64,000 nucleotides of DNA, taken from assembly GCA_016190985.1 (NCBI GenBank), contig JACPPI010000027.1:1-64000 (forward strand), in the 5' to 3' direction. Every line of letters begins with the position of its first letter. Position 1 is the stretch's first letter. The stretch comes from Opitutia bacterium. Lineage in GTDB: Bacteria > Verrucomicrobiota > Verrucomicrobiia > Opitutales > Opitutaceae. The notes under the pieces are model-generated. The model was given only the letters and a program-made list of their open reading frames with translations, made no database searches and was not told the origin of the DNA. Of this stretch, positions 47,088 through 56,802 are shown piece after piece. The translations under genes were made by a program, and so were the position numbers.

Positions 47088-48005
47088 TCATTCGAACTTC
47101 AGCTTGGGGTTGAGCCACACCTGCACGACATCGGCCGCGAGGTTGCACAGCACGAGCAGCGCGGCGTAGAGCATGACCGTGCCGAGCACGAGGGTGTAGT
47201 CGCGGTTGAAGGCGCTGTTGACGAATTCACGGCCGAGGCCGGGGATCTGGAAGATGGTCTCGATGACAAACGAGCCCGTGAGGATGCCCGCGATGGCCGG
47301 GCCCAGGAACGACACCACAGGCAGCAGGCCGCCGCGCAGGGCGTGCCGCAGCACGACGCGCGCTTCCGACGCGCCCTTGGCGCGGGCCGTGCGGATGTAG
47401 TCCTGGTTGAGCACCTCGAGCATGCCGCCGCGCGTCAGGCGCATGATGTAGGCGGCGTAGACAAACCCCAGCGTCAGCGCCGGCAGCACGCGGTCGGTCC
47501 AGTCATACCAGCCCGAGGCGTTGACCCAGCCGAGGTGGATGGCGAAGAACAGGACCAGCAGCGGCCCGAGCACGAAGGTGGGCACGCAGATGCCGATCAT
47601 GCCCGTGGTGCTGCAAAGGTAATCGACCCAGGAATTGCGCCGGACGGCGGCGAGCACGCCGAGCGGGAGGCCGAGCGCGAGCGCGACGGCGAGCGCGAGG
47701 CCGCCCAGCTCGAGCGACACGGGCAGCTTGTCGCCGATGATCTCGTTGACGCTGCGGTTGGCATACTTGAAAGAGGGCCCGAGGTCGCCGTGTGCGATGC
47801 GGCCGAGGTAGTTCAGGTATTGGCGCCAGAGCGGCTGATCGAGGCCGTAGTGGGCCTCGATGTTTTTCAGGATCTCGGGCGGGAGCGCCTTTTCCGAGGT
47901 GAAGGGCCCGCCCGGCACGAAGCGCACCATGAAGAACGTCGCCGTGACGATGACGAAGAGCACCGGGACGATCTGCAACAGGCGGCGGGCGATGAAGCGG
48001 AACAT
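47088..48005 (-). CDS. Peptide ABC transporter permease (OppB/DppB family)
   Basis: RFIARRLLQIVPVLFVIVTATFFMVRFVPGGPF, YIRTARAKGASEARVVLRHALRGGLLPVV. Confidence 0.97.
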   Translation of the reverse strand: MFRFIARRLLQIVPVLFVIVTATFFMVRFVPGGPFTSEKALPPEILKNIEAHYGLDQPLWRQYLNYLGRIAHGDLGPSFKYANRSVNEIIGDKLPVSLELGGLALAVALALGLPLGVLAAVRRNSWVDYLCSTTGMIGICVPTFVLGPLLVLFFAIHLGWVNASGWYDWTDRVLPALTLGFVYAAYIMRLTRGGMLEVLNQDYIRTARAKGASEARVVLRHALRGGLLPVVSFLGPAIAGILTGSFVIETIFQIPGLGREFVNSAFNRDYTLVLGTVMLYAALLVLCNLAADVVQVWLNPKLKFE

Positions 48006-48092
48006 GGGAAAATCAGAGGGCAGAGGTCAGAGAGCAGAGGACAGAAGAGCTAGCCAGACGGAAAATCAGCGGCCCGGTCTCCCTGAGCCCGA

Positions 48093-49721
48093 TTATTTTG
48101 TTTCCAGCCACATGCCCTGATAAGGATGGATATTAAACAGGTTGGGGAATCGGCCCTGCACCGCCGGGTGCACGAGGTGCCGGCTGGTTTCATGAAACAG
48201 GGGAACGACCGGGGCGTCGCGCAGCAACACGGCCTCGGCTTCGCGATAGCGGCTGAGGCGGGCCGCTTCATCCAGGGTTTGTCCGGCAGACAAAGCGAGG
48301 CGGTCGTATTCCGGCCGGGCGTAGCCGGTGGTGTTCTGGCCGTTGTCGCCGAGATACAGGGTGAGGAAGGCGAAGGGGTCGGGATAATCGCCGAACCAGC
48401 TGGAGCGGCTGAGCTGATACTGCTTCCGGATCCGTTCCTGGTAGAAGACCTTGCCTTCCTTGAGGCTGATGGCGACGGGCACGCCGAGGTTTTTCCGCCA
48501 AAGCTGCTGCACGACTTCCGCGATCTCGCGGTGAAGCTGGCTGGTGTTGGTGGCCAGCTCGACCGCCGGGAAACCCCGGCCCTCGGGGTAACCGGCGGCG
48601 GCCAGCAACCGGCGGGCCTCGGCGGGATCGAATCGCAGCGCGGCCTCATCGGGGCCGGCGTAGCCGCCGACCGGCGGCACAAACGACCGCGCCGGCCGGA
48701 TGCCGCTGCCCACCTGGCTGGCCACGATGCTTTCCCGGTCGAGCGCGAGCGAAAAGGCCCGGCGCACGCGCACGTCGTCAAACGGCGGGCGGGTGACGTT
48801 GAAGACGTAGGCGTAGGTGGCGAAGATCGGGGCGACAACGAGCGGACCGCGCTGCTGCGCCGCGTATTCGCGCAGTTTGCTGCCCGGGACATTTTCCGTG
48901 ATATGCAGCTGGCCGGAGCGGAAGGCGCGCTCCTCGGTGTCGGCGTTCTCGATCGGGTGAAAATGGATTTCGTTCAGCCGGACCCGGGCCGCGTCCCAGT
49001 AGCGCGGGTTCTTTTTCACGACGATGACCTGGCCGGGTTTCCACTCCGCGAGGGTGTAGGGCCCGTTGCCGACCAGCCGGCCGGGCCTGGACCAGTCGGC
49101 GTAGGGCCGGTCGACCCCGCCGTATTTTTCCAGGGTGCCGCGATGCAGCGGATACCAGGCCCAGTTGCCCAGCAGGAAAAGGAAGCTGGGAGCGGGATGG
49201 GTCAGCTCAATGCGCAGCGTGTGGTCGTCCAAGGCCCGGATCCCCACCGTCGAGATGTCCGGCACGGCGGCCGCCGTGAACTCCTTGGCTCCGCGCACGT
49301 CGTCGAAGTAATAGCGGAATGGCGAGCCCAGCCCGGGCGAGAGGATGCGCCGGGCGCTGAAGACGAAATCATGGGCGGTGACCGCGTCGCCGTTGGACCA
49401 CTTCGCGTTGGCGCGCAGGTGAAAAGTGTAGGCCAGCCCGTCGGGCGAGACTTCCCAGCGCTCGGCCACGCCGGGGACGGGATGCAGATCCGACGGGTCG
49501 TAGCCAACCAAGCCCTCGCTCAGCGCCATGAAGACGTTGAAGTGGGACTGAAATTGCAACAGGTGCGGATCGAGGTCCTGCGGCTCCGTCGCGATCCCCT
49601 GATGGAGGATCTGCGCGCGGTTGCCCACCTCGACCATCGTCTCGCGCTTGCCGCAGCCCGTGAAAACCAGCGAACAGATGATGAAGAACGGAAGACAAAG
49701 CTTCGGGCGCGGGGCGGACAC
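48093..49721 (-). CDS. Peptide ABC transporter substrate-binding protein (OppA family), lipoprotein
   Basis: CSLVFTGCGKRETMVEVGNRAQILHQGIATEPQDLDPHL; WSNGDAVTAHDFVFSARRIL. Confidence 0.95.
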   Translation of the reverse strand: MSAPRPKLCLPFFIICSLVFTGCGKRETMVEVGNRAQILHQGIATEPQDLDPHLLQFQSHFNVFMALSEGLVGYDPSDLHPVPGVAERWEVSPDGLAYTFHLRANAKWSNGDAVTAHDFVFSARRILSPGLGSPFRYYFDDVRGAKEFTAAAVPDISTVGIRALDDHTLRIELTHPAPSFLFLLGNWAWYPLHRGTLEKYGGVDRPYADWSRPGRLVGNGPYTLAEWKPGQVIVVKKNPRYWDAARVRLNEIHFHPIENADTEERAFRSGQLHITENVPGSKLREYAAQQRGPLVVAPIFATYAYVFNVTRPPFDDVRVRRAFSLALDRESIVASQVGSGIRPARSFVPPVGGYAGPDEAALRFDPAEARRLLAAAGYPEGRGFPAVELATNTSQLHREIAEVVQQLWRKNLGVPVAISLKEGKVFYQERIRKQYQLSRSSWFGDYPDPFAFLTLYLGDNGQNTTGYARPEYDRLALSAGQTLDEAARLSRYREAEAVLLRDAPVVPLFHETSRHLVHPAVQGRFPNLFNIHPYQGMWLETK

Positions 49722-49777
49722 AGGAATACGAAAGCTCCCGGTGAGCCGCGTGGCAAAAGAAAACCCGGGCGTGGGGT

Positions 49778-49856
49778 GGTGGAGGCGGGACCATCAGTCC
49801 CGCGGGTTGTCAGATTCGTGGCCATGCCTCGCGGGGCTGATGGCCCCGCCTCCACC
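49778..49856. repeat. Bipartite REP/BIME-like element
   Basis: GGTGGAGGCGGGAC-catca-GTCCCGC ... GCGGGGC-tgatg-GCCCCGCCTCCACC. Confidence 0.9.
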
Positions 49857-49863
49857 CAGAGGA

Positions 49864-51510
49864 TCACTTCTTCATCATCGCGTCGCGCCTGGGCTTGAAC
49901 TCGTTGCCGGGTTTCCACTCGGGCCAGGTGTCCCCGTTGGCGATGCGCCAGCCGACCTGGAGGAGGAACACGGCGTCCTGCGCCGCGCCCTCGAAGGTCC
50001 AGTCGGGCTGCACCTCGTCGGTGACCTTGTGGTAGCGGTTGGCGATGTAGTCGTTGACGTTCTTGTCGGCGAAATCCGCGGGTTGGCCGATGAAGGCGCG
50101 GCCGTTCTTCGGGTAGTAGGAGGGCACGCCGACCTTCGCGAACTCGAAGTGGTCGCTGCGGTAGTAGGAGCCGCGCTCGGGGTTGGCCTCGGGCTTCATG
50201 TCGCGGCCCTGCGCGGCGGCGACGGCGATGCCGATGTCGTCGATCGTCGAGGCGCCGTAGCCGACGGTGGCCATGTCGCTCGTCGGGCCGAACTGGTTGG
50301 CGCCGTCCATGTTGATGTTCGCAAGCGTCTTGGTCAGCGGGTAGAGCGGGTCCTGCGCGTAGTAGTGCGAGCCCAGCAGGCCCTTCTCCTCGGCGGTGAC
50401 GGAGAGGAAGAGGATGCTGCGCTTCGGGCGCTGGGCGGCGGGCAGCGAGGTGTAGGCGCGGGCCAGTTCGAGGAGCACGCCGCAACCGGCGGCGTTGTCA
50501 GCCGCGCCGTTGAAGATCTGGTCGCCCGGCAGGCGGTTGTCCCGGCCAAGGTGATCCCAGTGCGCGGTGTAGATGACGTATTCGTCCTTCAGCTTCGGAT
50601 CGGTGCCGGGGAGGAGCGCGGCGACGTTCTTCGAGGCGACGTTGCGCAGGACGCTGTCGACCGTGAACGACGCCTTGGCGCCGAGCGCGATCGGGGCGAA
50701 GTCGCGGCGCCCCGCGGCGGCCTTGGCGCGGTCGTAGTCCTGACCGGCGGCGGTGAAGAGCCGGCGCGTGGCGTCGAGCGTGAGCCAGCCCTCCATCGCG
50801 ACGTGACCCGCGTTCCTGTCGGGCACGCTGATCTCGAAATTCTCGCGGCTGCGGCTGCCGACGATGACGCCGAACGGATAGGCGGCGGGTCCGGTCTCGT
50901 GGACGATGAGGCAGGCGGCGGCGCCCTTGGCGGCGGCAATCTCGTATTTGTAGGTCCAGCGGCCGTAGTAGGTCATGGCCTTGCCGCCAAAAATTTTTGG
51001 GTCGAGCTGGCCGTCCGCCCCGACGACCGGTGGGTCGTTGATGAGCATCACGACCGTCTTGCCGCGGACATCGACGCTCTTGTAGTCGTCCCAGCCGAAT
51101 TCCGGCGCGACGATGCCGTAGCCGACAAAGACCACGTCGGTGTCCTTGGCCTCGACGTGCGGCGTGACCCGGCTGGTCGGGCCGACGAATTCGTTGATGT
51201 TTTCCATCGCGAGCACCTTGCCGTCGAGCGTGAAGGAAAGCGTGGGCGTAGAGGTGATGCCGACGAGGGGCACGTTCTGGATGTAGGTGCCGTCGGGGTT
51301 GCCCGGCTGCAGGCCGAGCTTCTTGAACTCCGCAATCAGGTAGGCGACGGTCTTGTCCTCGCCGGGCGTGCCGGGGGAGCGGCCCTCGAACTCGTCGGAG
51401 GCGAGCACCTTGACGTGCGCGAGGATGTTCGCGGAAGAGATTTCCGGTTTCGGGTCGGCGGCGGCCAGGACCGTCGCGCCGAGCAAGCAAACGAACAGGG
51501 GTGTTTTCAT
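49864..51510 (-). CDS. M28-family metallopeptidase, secreted
   Basis: Signal MKTPLFVCLLGATVLAAADP; YVIYTAHWDHLGRDNRLPGDQIFNGAADNAAGCGVLLELARAY, FLSVTAEEKGLLGSHYYAQ. Confidence 0.94.
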   Translation of the reverse strand: MKTPLFVCLLGATVLAAADPKPEISSANILAHVKVLASDEFEGRSPGTPGEDKTVAYLIAEFKKLGLQPGNPDGTYIQNVPLVGITSTPTLSFTLDGKVLAMENINEFVGPTSRVTPHVEAKDTDVVFVGYGIVAPEFGWDDYKSVDVRGKTVVMLINDPPVVGADGQLDPKIFGGKAMTYYGRWTYKYEIAAAKGAAACLIVHETGPAAYPFGVIVGSRSRENFEISVPDRNAGHVAMEGWLTLDATRRLFTAAGQDYDRAKAAAGRRDFAPIALGAKASFTVDSVLRNVASKNVAALLPGTDPKLKDEYVIYTAHWDHLGRDNRLPGDQIFNGAADNAAGCGVLLELARAYTSLPAAQRPKRSILFLSVTAEEKGLLGSHYYAQDPLYPLTKTLANINMDGANQFGPTSDMATVGYGASTIDDIGIAVAAAQGRDMKPEANPERGSYYRSDHFEFAKVGVPSYYPKNGRAFIGQPADFADKNVNDYIANRYHKVTDEVQPDWTFEGAAQDAVFLLQVGWRIANGDTWPEWKPGNEFKPRRDAMMKK

Positions 51511-51566
51511 AGGGGGAGGGGCGAGATGCTGCGAAACGCGCGGGCCGTGGCGAGCGCGGAGTTGCC

Positions 51567-51620
51567 AGGCAGGGCGCACCAGCCGGTGCGCCGCGGCGGA
51601 GCGGGCCGCTCCGCCCTACC
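51567..51620. repeat. Bipartite REP/BIME-like element overlapping an oppA stop codon
   Basis: AGGGCGCACC-agcc-GGTGCGCC...GGCGGAGCG-ggc-CGCTCCGCCCTACC; TAG of the GTAG head is the stop codon at 51616-51618. Confidence 0.85.
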
Positions 51621-53142
51621 GATCAACCGTGACGTCGCGGTAGAAGCGCGTCCACAGCCGGTCGGCGCGCCAGTTCTTCACGCGCGGCGCCACGAGGAAG
51701 TTCTGCGAGTTGAAATAGAGCGGGATCAGGGGCATGTCGCCGAGCAGGATCTTTTCGGCCGGCGCCCACTGCGCGGCGGCGGCGAGCCGGTCGTATTCCG
51801 GATTGGACCAGTGTGGGTAATTGGCCGCGTGGCCGGTGGTCAGTTGGGTGAAAAGGTCCGACGCGCCGTCGCAGTCGGGGATGGCGGTCATGAACGCGAC
51901 TGCGTAGTCGCCGGCCGCGAGCGAGGCGAGGTGCGTGCGGGCCTCGCGCTGCGCGAGCGCGACCTCGATGCCGAGTTCGCGCCGCCACATCTGCTGGATG
52001 GCCTCGAGCTGGCCGCCGCTCACCGGCCAGGCGGTCAGCTCCAGCCGGGGGAAGCCCTTGCCGCCGGGAAAACCGGCCGCGGCCAGCAACTCCCGCGCCT
52101 GGGCGGCGTTCTCGGTGAGGCGCAGCCCCGGCGCGTAGTCGCCGAGCCCGGCGGGCACGAAGTGGAAGGCCGGCTGCTGGCCGCCTTGCAGCACTTTCTC
52201 CACGAGAGATGTGCGGTCGAGGGCCAGCGCGAGAGCCTGGCGCACCCGCGGATCGTTGAGCGGCGGGCGCTGCGTGTTGAGCGCGAGGTAGCGGGTCTCG
52301 GCCAGAGGCACGCTGCGCAGGACGGACGGCTGCGCGGCGCGGTAGCCGGGGATTTTTGTCACTGGCACCGCCATGGTCACGTCGAGCTGGCCGGCGCGGA
52401 AAGCGCGCTCCTCGCTGTCGCCGTTGTCCATCGCGACAAACCGGATGCCGTCGAGCTTCACGCGGGCGGCGTCCCAGTAGAGCGAATTCTTCCTCACGGC
52501 GATATGTTGGCTGGGTTTCCATTCGCTCAGCACGAACGGGCCGTTGCCGATACCGGGCTTCTCGTGAGCCGGAATCCAGGGCCCGCTGGCCACGATGGCG
52601 GGGAAGTCGGCTGTTCGCTGCTTGAGTGAGATCACCAGGGTGCGGGGATCCGGTGCTTTCATTTCGCGCACTGCGGCGAAGAGGTGCGCCTTCGGTGCGA
52701 TGCTGCCGGGTGCGGTCGCTCGCCGGATCATGGCGGCGAAACTATCGGCGGTGACCGGATCGCCGTTGGACCATTTCGCGTCGGCGCGGAGGTGAAAGGC
52801 ATAGGTCAGGCCGTCGGGCGAGACTTCCCATTTCTCGGCCACGCCCGCCAGGGGCGCGCCGCCGACGGGGTTGGGCGTGAGCAGGCCTTCGCCGAGGGCG
52901 CGGATGATGAAGAACTCGTCGGGCAGGGTGGCGAGCTGCGGGTCGAGCGTGGCGGGCTCGTTGCGCTGGCTGACGCGGAGGATTTTCTCGGGGGCGGCGG
53001 GTGTCGCTGGCGCGGAGGTTTCGCGCTTGGAGCAGCCGGAAACAGTGGCCACGAAAAGGCATCCGCCTACGCACAAGGCTACGGCGGACTTACGCAACGC
53101 GCACCTGATGCGAAGACTACTTCGTGTCCTCCAGCCAGACAT
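51616..53142 (-). CDS. Peptide ABC transporter substrate-binding protein (OppA family), lipoprotein
   Basis: LFVATVSGCSKRETS; VSQRNEPATLDPQLATLPDEFFIIRALGEGLL. Confidence 0.94.
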   Translation of the reverse strand: MSGWRTRSSLRIRCALRKSAVALCVGGCLFVATVSGCSKRETSAPATPAAPEKILRVSQRNEPATLDPQLATLPDEFFIIRALGEGLLTPNPVGGAPLAGVAEKWEVSPDGLTYAFHLRADAKWSNGDPVTADSFAAMIRRATAPGSIAPKAHLFAAVREMKAPDPRTLVISLKQRTADFPAIVASGPWIPAHEKPGIGNGPFVLSEWKPSQHIAVRKNSLYWDAARVKLDGIRFVAMDNGDSEERAFRAGQLDVTMAVPVTKIPGYRAAQPSVLRSVPLAETRYLALNTQRPPLNDPRVRQALALALDRTSLVEKVLQGGQQPAFHFVPAGLGDYAPGLRLTENAAQARELLAAAGFPGGKGFPRLELTAWPVSGGQLEAIQQMWRRELGIEVALAQREARTHLASLAAGDYAVAFMTAIPDCDGASDLFTQLTTGHAANYPHWSNPEYDRLAAAAQWAPAEKILLGDMPLIPLYFNSQNFLVAPRVKNWRADRLWTRFYRDVTVDR

Positions 53143-54748
53143 AGCGGTAGTCGGTGTGGTCCCCGGGCGTGGGCTGCCAGCCTTTCACGGCGGGGTGCAG
53201 CAGATAGACGTGGGTGTTGAAATAGATCGGCACGATGGGCGCGGCGTTGAGGACGAGGGCCTCGGCCTGCGCGAGCACGGCGGCGCGGGCCACCGGGTCG
53301 GCGATGGTGTTGGCCCGGTCGGACAGGGCGTCGTAGGCGGGGTCGGACCAGCCGGTGTGATTGTTGCCGGAGTCGCTGCGCCACATGTCGAGGAAGGTCG
53401 TGGCGTCGAGGTAGTCGGCCGTCCAGGTGCCGAGCAGCACCTGGTAGTCCCCGCTGCGGCGGCTGGCGAAGACGACCTTGTATTCCTGGTTCACGAGGCG
53501 CACGTCGAGGCCGAGGTCGCGCTTCCACATCTGTTGGATGGCCTCGGCGACGAGGCGGAGGATCTCGGAGTTGTTGTAGAGGATATCGATGGGCGGCAGG
53601 CCGGCACCGCCGGGGTGGCCGGCCTCGGCGAGAAATTTTCTCGCGGCCTCCAGGTCGTAGGCCGTGCGGGCCGGGGGCGTGTAGCCCTTGAGGAACCCCG
53701 GGGTGAAGGTCGGCGCGGGCAGGCGGCCGCCGGGGAGGATCTTGCCGGCGATGGTGTCGCGGTCGACCGCGAGCGAGAGCGCGCGGCGCACGCGGGCGTC
53801 GCCGAAGGGCGCCTTGCGGACGTTGAGGCGGAAGAAGTAGGTCTCAAGATTGTAGTCGATGCGGAGCGCGGGGTTTTTCTCGCGCTGGAGCGGGAGGATC
53901 TTGGCGAGCGGGAGCGCCCAGGTGGCGTGAAGCTGGCCGGAACGGTAGGCGCGTTCCTCGGCATCGATACTGTCGGTCGGGTAGAAGTGCACGGCGTTCA
54001 GCCGCACGCGCGCCCGGTCGTAGTAGGTGGGGGATTTCTCGACGACCACGCGCTGGTGGGGGCTCCACTCCTTGAGGACGAACGGGCCGCTCGAGACGAG
54101 GTTGCCCGGCCGCGTCCAAGGCGAGCCGCGCCGGTAGGCGTCGCCCACGACGGCGATGGAGCGGACGTTGACCGGGCGCCACGGGGAGTTGAGCAGGATC
54201 TGGAGAAAATAAGGCGCGGGGTGCGTGAGGGTGACGACGAGCGTGCGGGCGTCGCGCGCCACCGCGCCGACGGTGGCGAAGTCCGTGGTCTGGCCCTTGT
54301 GGTAGGCCTCGGCTCCGCGGAGGAGGTAGAGGAAATACGCGTAGTCGGCGGCGAGCGAGGGCGTGAGGATACGGCGCCAGGAGTCCACGCAGTCCTGCGC
54401 GGTGACGGGCTCCCCGTTGCTCCACTTGGCGTCGGCGCGGAGGTGAAACGTGTAGGTGAGGCCGTCGGGGGAGATGTCCCACCGCTCGGCGAGCGCGGGT
54501 TTCGGTTCCAGCGTGCCGGGCTCGTAGGTCACGAGCGGCTCGAAGAGGGAGTGGCAGATCTTGGCGTCGGCGAGACCGGTGACAGTCTGGGGATCGAGGT
54601 CGGCCGGCTCGGAGCCGACGCTGAGGTGGAGCACGCCCTCGCGGTTGCCGCGCGCGACGGCGGACTCGCGCCGGGCGCAGGCGGCGGTAAAACAGAGGAC
54701 AGAGGTCAGCAGCCAGAGAACAGGAGGGATGAGACGGGCGGATTTCAT
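53117..54748 (-). CDS. Peptide ABC transporter substrate-binding protein (OppA family), lipoprotein
   Basis: LTSVLCFTAACARRESAVARGNREGVLHLSVGSEPADLDPQTVTGLADAKICHSLFEPLV. Confidence 0.95.
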   Translation of the reverse strand: MKSARLIPPVLWLLTSVLCFTAACARRESAVARGNREGVLHLSVGSEPADLDPQTVTGLADAKICHSLFEPLVTYEPGTLEPKPALAERWDISPDGLTYTFHLRADAKWSNGEPVTAQDCVDSWRRILTPSLAADYAYFLYLLRGAEAYHKGQTTDFATVGAVARDARTLVVTLTHPAPYFLQILLNSPWRPVNVRSIAVVGDAYRRGSPWTRPGNLVSSGPFVLKEWSPHQRVVVEKSPTYYDRARVRLNAVHFYPTDSIDAEERAYRSGQLHATWALPLAKILPLQREKNPALRIDYNLETYFFRLNVRKAPFGDARVRRALSLAVDRDTIAGKILPGGRLPAPTFTPGFLKGYTPPARTAYDLEAARKFLAEAGHPGGAGLPPIDILYNNSEILRLVAEAIQQMWKRDLGLDVRLVNQEYKVVFASRRSGDYQVLLGTWTADYLDATTFLDMWRSDSGNNHTGWSDPAYDALSDRANTIADPVARAAVLAQAEALVLNAAPIVPIYFNTHVYLLHPAVKGWQPTPGDHTDYRYVWLEDTK

Positions 54749-55224
54749 CGGCGGGACAGCAACGCGACGGCATGGGCGGCGATGGCGAGGCCGCGGCCGA
54801 TGTCGTCCACGCCCTCGTTGGTCGTGGCCTTCAGCCCGATCTCGTCGGGGAGGAGGCCGGCAGATTTTGCGAGGGCGGCTTTCATCGCGGCCAGGCGCGG
54901 GGCGAGCTTGGGTTTTTCCGCTATGACTGTGGCGTCGAGATTGGAGATGTTGTAACCGAGCTTGGTGATCTCCGCGACGACGCGCCGCAGGAGGACCTGC
55001 GAGTCGGCGTTCTTGTAGGCGGGGTCGGTGTCCGGGAAAAAGTGGCCGATGTCGGGCAGACCGGCGGCACCGAGCAGGGCGTCGCAGATGGCGTGGGTCA
55101 GGCAATCGGCGTCGCTGTGGCCGTCGAGTCCGTAGTCGGTGTCGAACTTCACGCCGCCGAGCACGAGCGGCCGGTCCGGGACAAGGCGGTGGATGTCGTA
55201 GCCGTGGCCGATGCGGTAGTTCAT
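54745..55224 (-). CDS. ispF: 2-C-methyl-D-erythritol 2,4-cyclodiphosphate synthase
   Basis: RIGHGYDIHRLVPDRPLVLGGVKFDTDYGLDGHSDADCLTHAICDALLGAAGLPDIGHFFPDTDPAYK. Confidence 0.98.
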   Translation of the reverse strand: MNYRIGHGYDIHRLVPDRPLVLGGVKFDTDYGLDGHSDADCLTHAICDALLGAAGLPDIGHFFPDTDPAYKNADSQVLLRRVVAEITKLGYNISNLDATVIAEKPKLAPRLAAMKAALAKSAGLLPDEIGLKATTNEGVDDIGRGLAIAAHAVALLSRR

Positions 55225-55925
55225 GGGGAGAACGGAGCGCGGGAGCCGGCGGGAGGCGCGGCGAGCAGGAATTCGGCGTAGGCGAGGTCGGCGGGCGTGG
55301 TCAGCTTCGGGTTGGGGTGCGGATTTTCCAGCAGGGCGATGGGGTGGTGGAGCAATTCCACGGCGGCGGCATCGTCGGTGATGGTCAGCTTGCGTTTGGC
55401 GACGGTGGCGTAGGCCCGGCAGATGAGTTTGCGGGAGAAAACCTGCGGGGTCTCCATCGCCCAGAGATGCTGCCGGTCGAGCGTGCGCAGGCGGCCCTCG
55501 CCACGGTGGTCCTTGATCGTGTCGGTGACGCGGTGCGCGAGCACGACGGCGTCCTCCCGGCGGACGATCTTGTGCAGCGCGACCAGCTGCTCGGCGCGGA
55601 CGAGCGGACGGGCGCAATCGTGGATAAAGACGTAACCGACGTCGTCGGGCAGCTCGGCGAGCGCGGCGGCGACGGAATCCTGCCGCTCGGCGCCGCCCGG
55701 CACGAAGAGCGTGGGCGTCGGCGCGTAGGCGGAAAGCTCGATCATCTGCGCCTGATCACGGTAGGTGACGATGAAGGTGTCGATGACTCCGCTGCGGTAG
55801 AACGTGGCGGCGGTATGCGCGAAGACGGGCTTGCCGGCGAGGGGCGCGAGCACCTTGTCGGGCACGGCGCCGTCCATGCGGCGGCTGCGGCCGGCGGCGA
55901 GGAGGATGGCGGCGGTGCGGCTCAT
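55221..55925 (-). CDS. ispD: 2-C-methyl-D-erythritol 4-phosphate cytidylyltransferase
   Basis: AAILLAAGRSRRMDGAVPDKVLAPLAGKPVFAHTAATF, VFIHDCARPLVRAEQL, WAMETPQVFSRKLI. Confidence 0.96.
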   Translation of the reverse strand: MSRTAAILLAAGRSRRMDGAVPDKVLAPLAGKPVFAHTAATFYRSGVIDTFIVTYRDQAQMIELSAYAPTPTLFVPGGAERQDSVAAALAELPDDVGYVFIHDCARPLVRAEQLVALHKIVRREDAVVLAHRVTDTIKDHRGEGRLRTLDRQHLWAMETPQVFSRKLICRAYATVAKRKLTITDDAAAVELLHHPIALLENPHPNPKLTTPADLAYAEFLLAAPPAGSRAPFSP

Positions 55926-56032
55926 GCGGAGAAAAGGCTGAAGGACTGAAGGGCTGAAAGGCTGAGGAAGGAACAGAATGGGATGTGGTCGGTTGGCATG
56001 GGGCTTTGGTGTGACGGCAGTTTTTCAGTCCT

Positions 56033-56743
56033 TCAGTTTTTCAGACTTTCTGATCCGAGCTCCGCGAGGATGGTGCGGGCGGCGGCGGCGGGATCGGCGG
56101 CCTGGAGGATCGGCCGGCCGACCACGATGTAGGTGGAGCCGGCGCGGGCCGCGTCAGCGGGAGTCATGACGCGCTTCTGGTCGTCGCCGCCGGCCTCGCC
56201 GGCGGGCCGGATGCCGGGCGTGACCAGCTGCAGGTCGGCGGGAAGGGTTTTGCGCAGGAAGTCCACTTCGAGCGGGGAGCAAACCAGACCGCGCAGGCCG
56301 GAGTCGGCGGCGAGCCGGCCGAGGCGCGCGACTTGGTCGGCGGACGCGGAAGCTACGCCGATTTCGTTGAGCCCGGCGGTGTCCATCGAGGTCAGCACCG
56401 TGACGCCGAGCAGGAGCAGCTTGGGGCTATGCTTCTGCTGCGCCGCGAGGGCGGCACGCATCATCTCGCCCCCGCCGGCGGTGTGGAGCGTGAGCATCGA
56501 GATGGGCAGGGGCGCGAGCGACTCGACGGCCTTGGCGACGGTGTGGGGGATGTCGTGCAGCTTGAGGTCGAGGAAGACGTTGAAGCCCATGCCGGCGACC
56601 TCGCGCACGTAGTTGGGGCCGTAGGCGGTGAACATCTGCAGGCCGATCTTCACCCAGCGGAGCTGGCCGCGCAACTGGCGGAGAACAGGAGCGGCGGCTT
56701 CGCGCGTGGGGACGTCCAGGGCCAAAATTAGGTCGCAAGCCAT
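56033..56743 (-). CDS. pyrF: Orotidine 5'-phosphate decarboxylase
   Basis: LILALDVPTREAAAPVLRQL, WVKIGLQMFTAYG, FLDLKLHDIPHTVAKAV, VTPGIRPAGEAGGDDQKRVMTPADAARAGSTYIVVGRPI. Confidence 0.97.
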   Translation of the reverse strand: MACDLILALDVPTREAAAPVLRQLRGQLRWVKIGLQMFTAYGPNYVREVAGMGFNVFLDLKLHDIPHTVAKAVESLAPLPISMLTLHTAGGGEMMRAALAAQQKHSPKLLLLGVTVLTSMDTAGLNEIGVASASADQVARLGRLAADSGLRGLVCSPLEVDFLRKTLPADLQLVTPGIRPAGEAGGDDQKRVMTPADAARAGSTYIVVGRPILQAADPAAAARTILAELGSESLKN

Positions 56744-56802
56744 GTGAGGGGAGGGCTAACGTGAGGGGAAACCGTGACCTCCGCCATGCTTTTTTGCGCG
56801 CC

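Noticed and set aside
49621-52629. 1002-aa plus-strand ORF
   Set aside because: Antisense to oppA, the M28 peptidase and another oppA, all with clear family motifs
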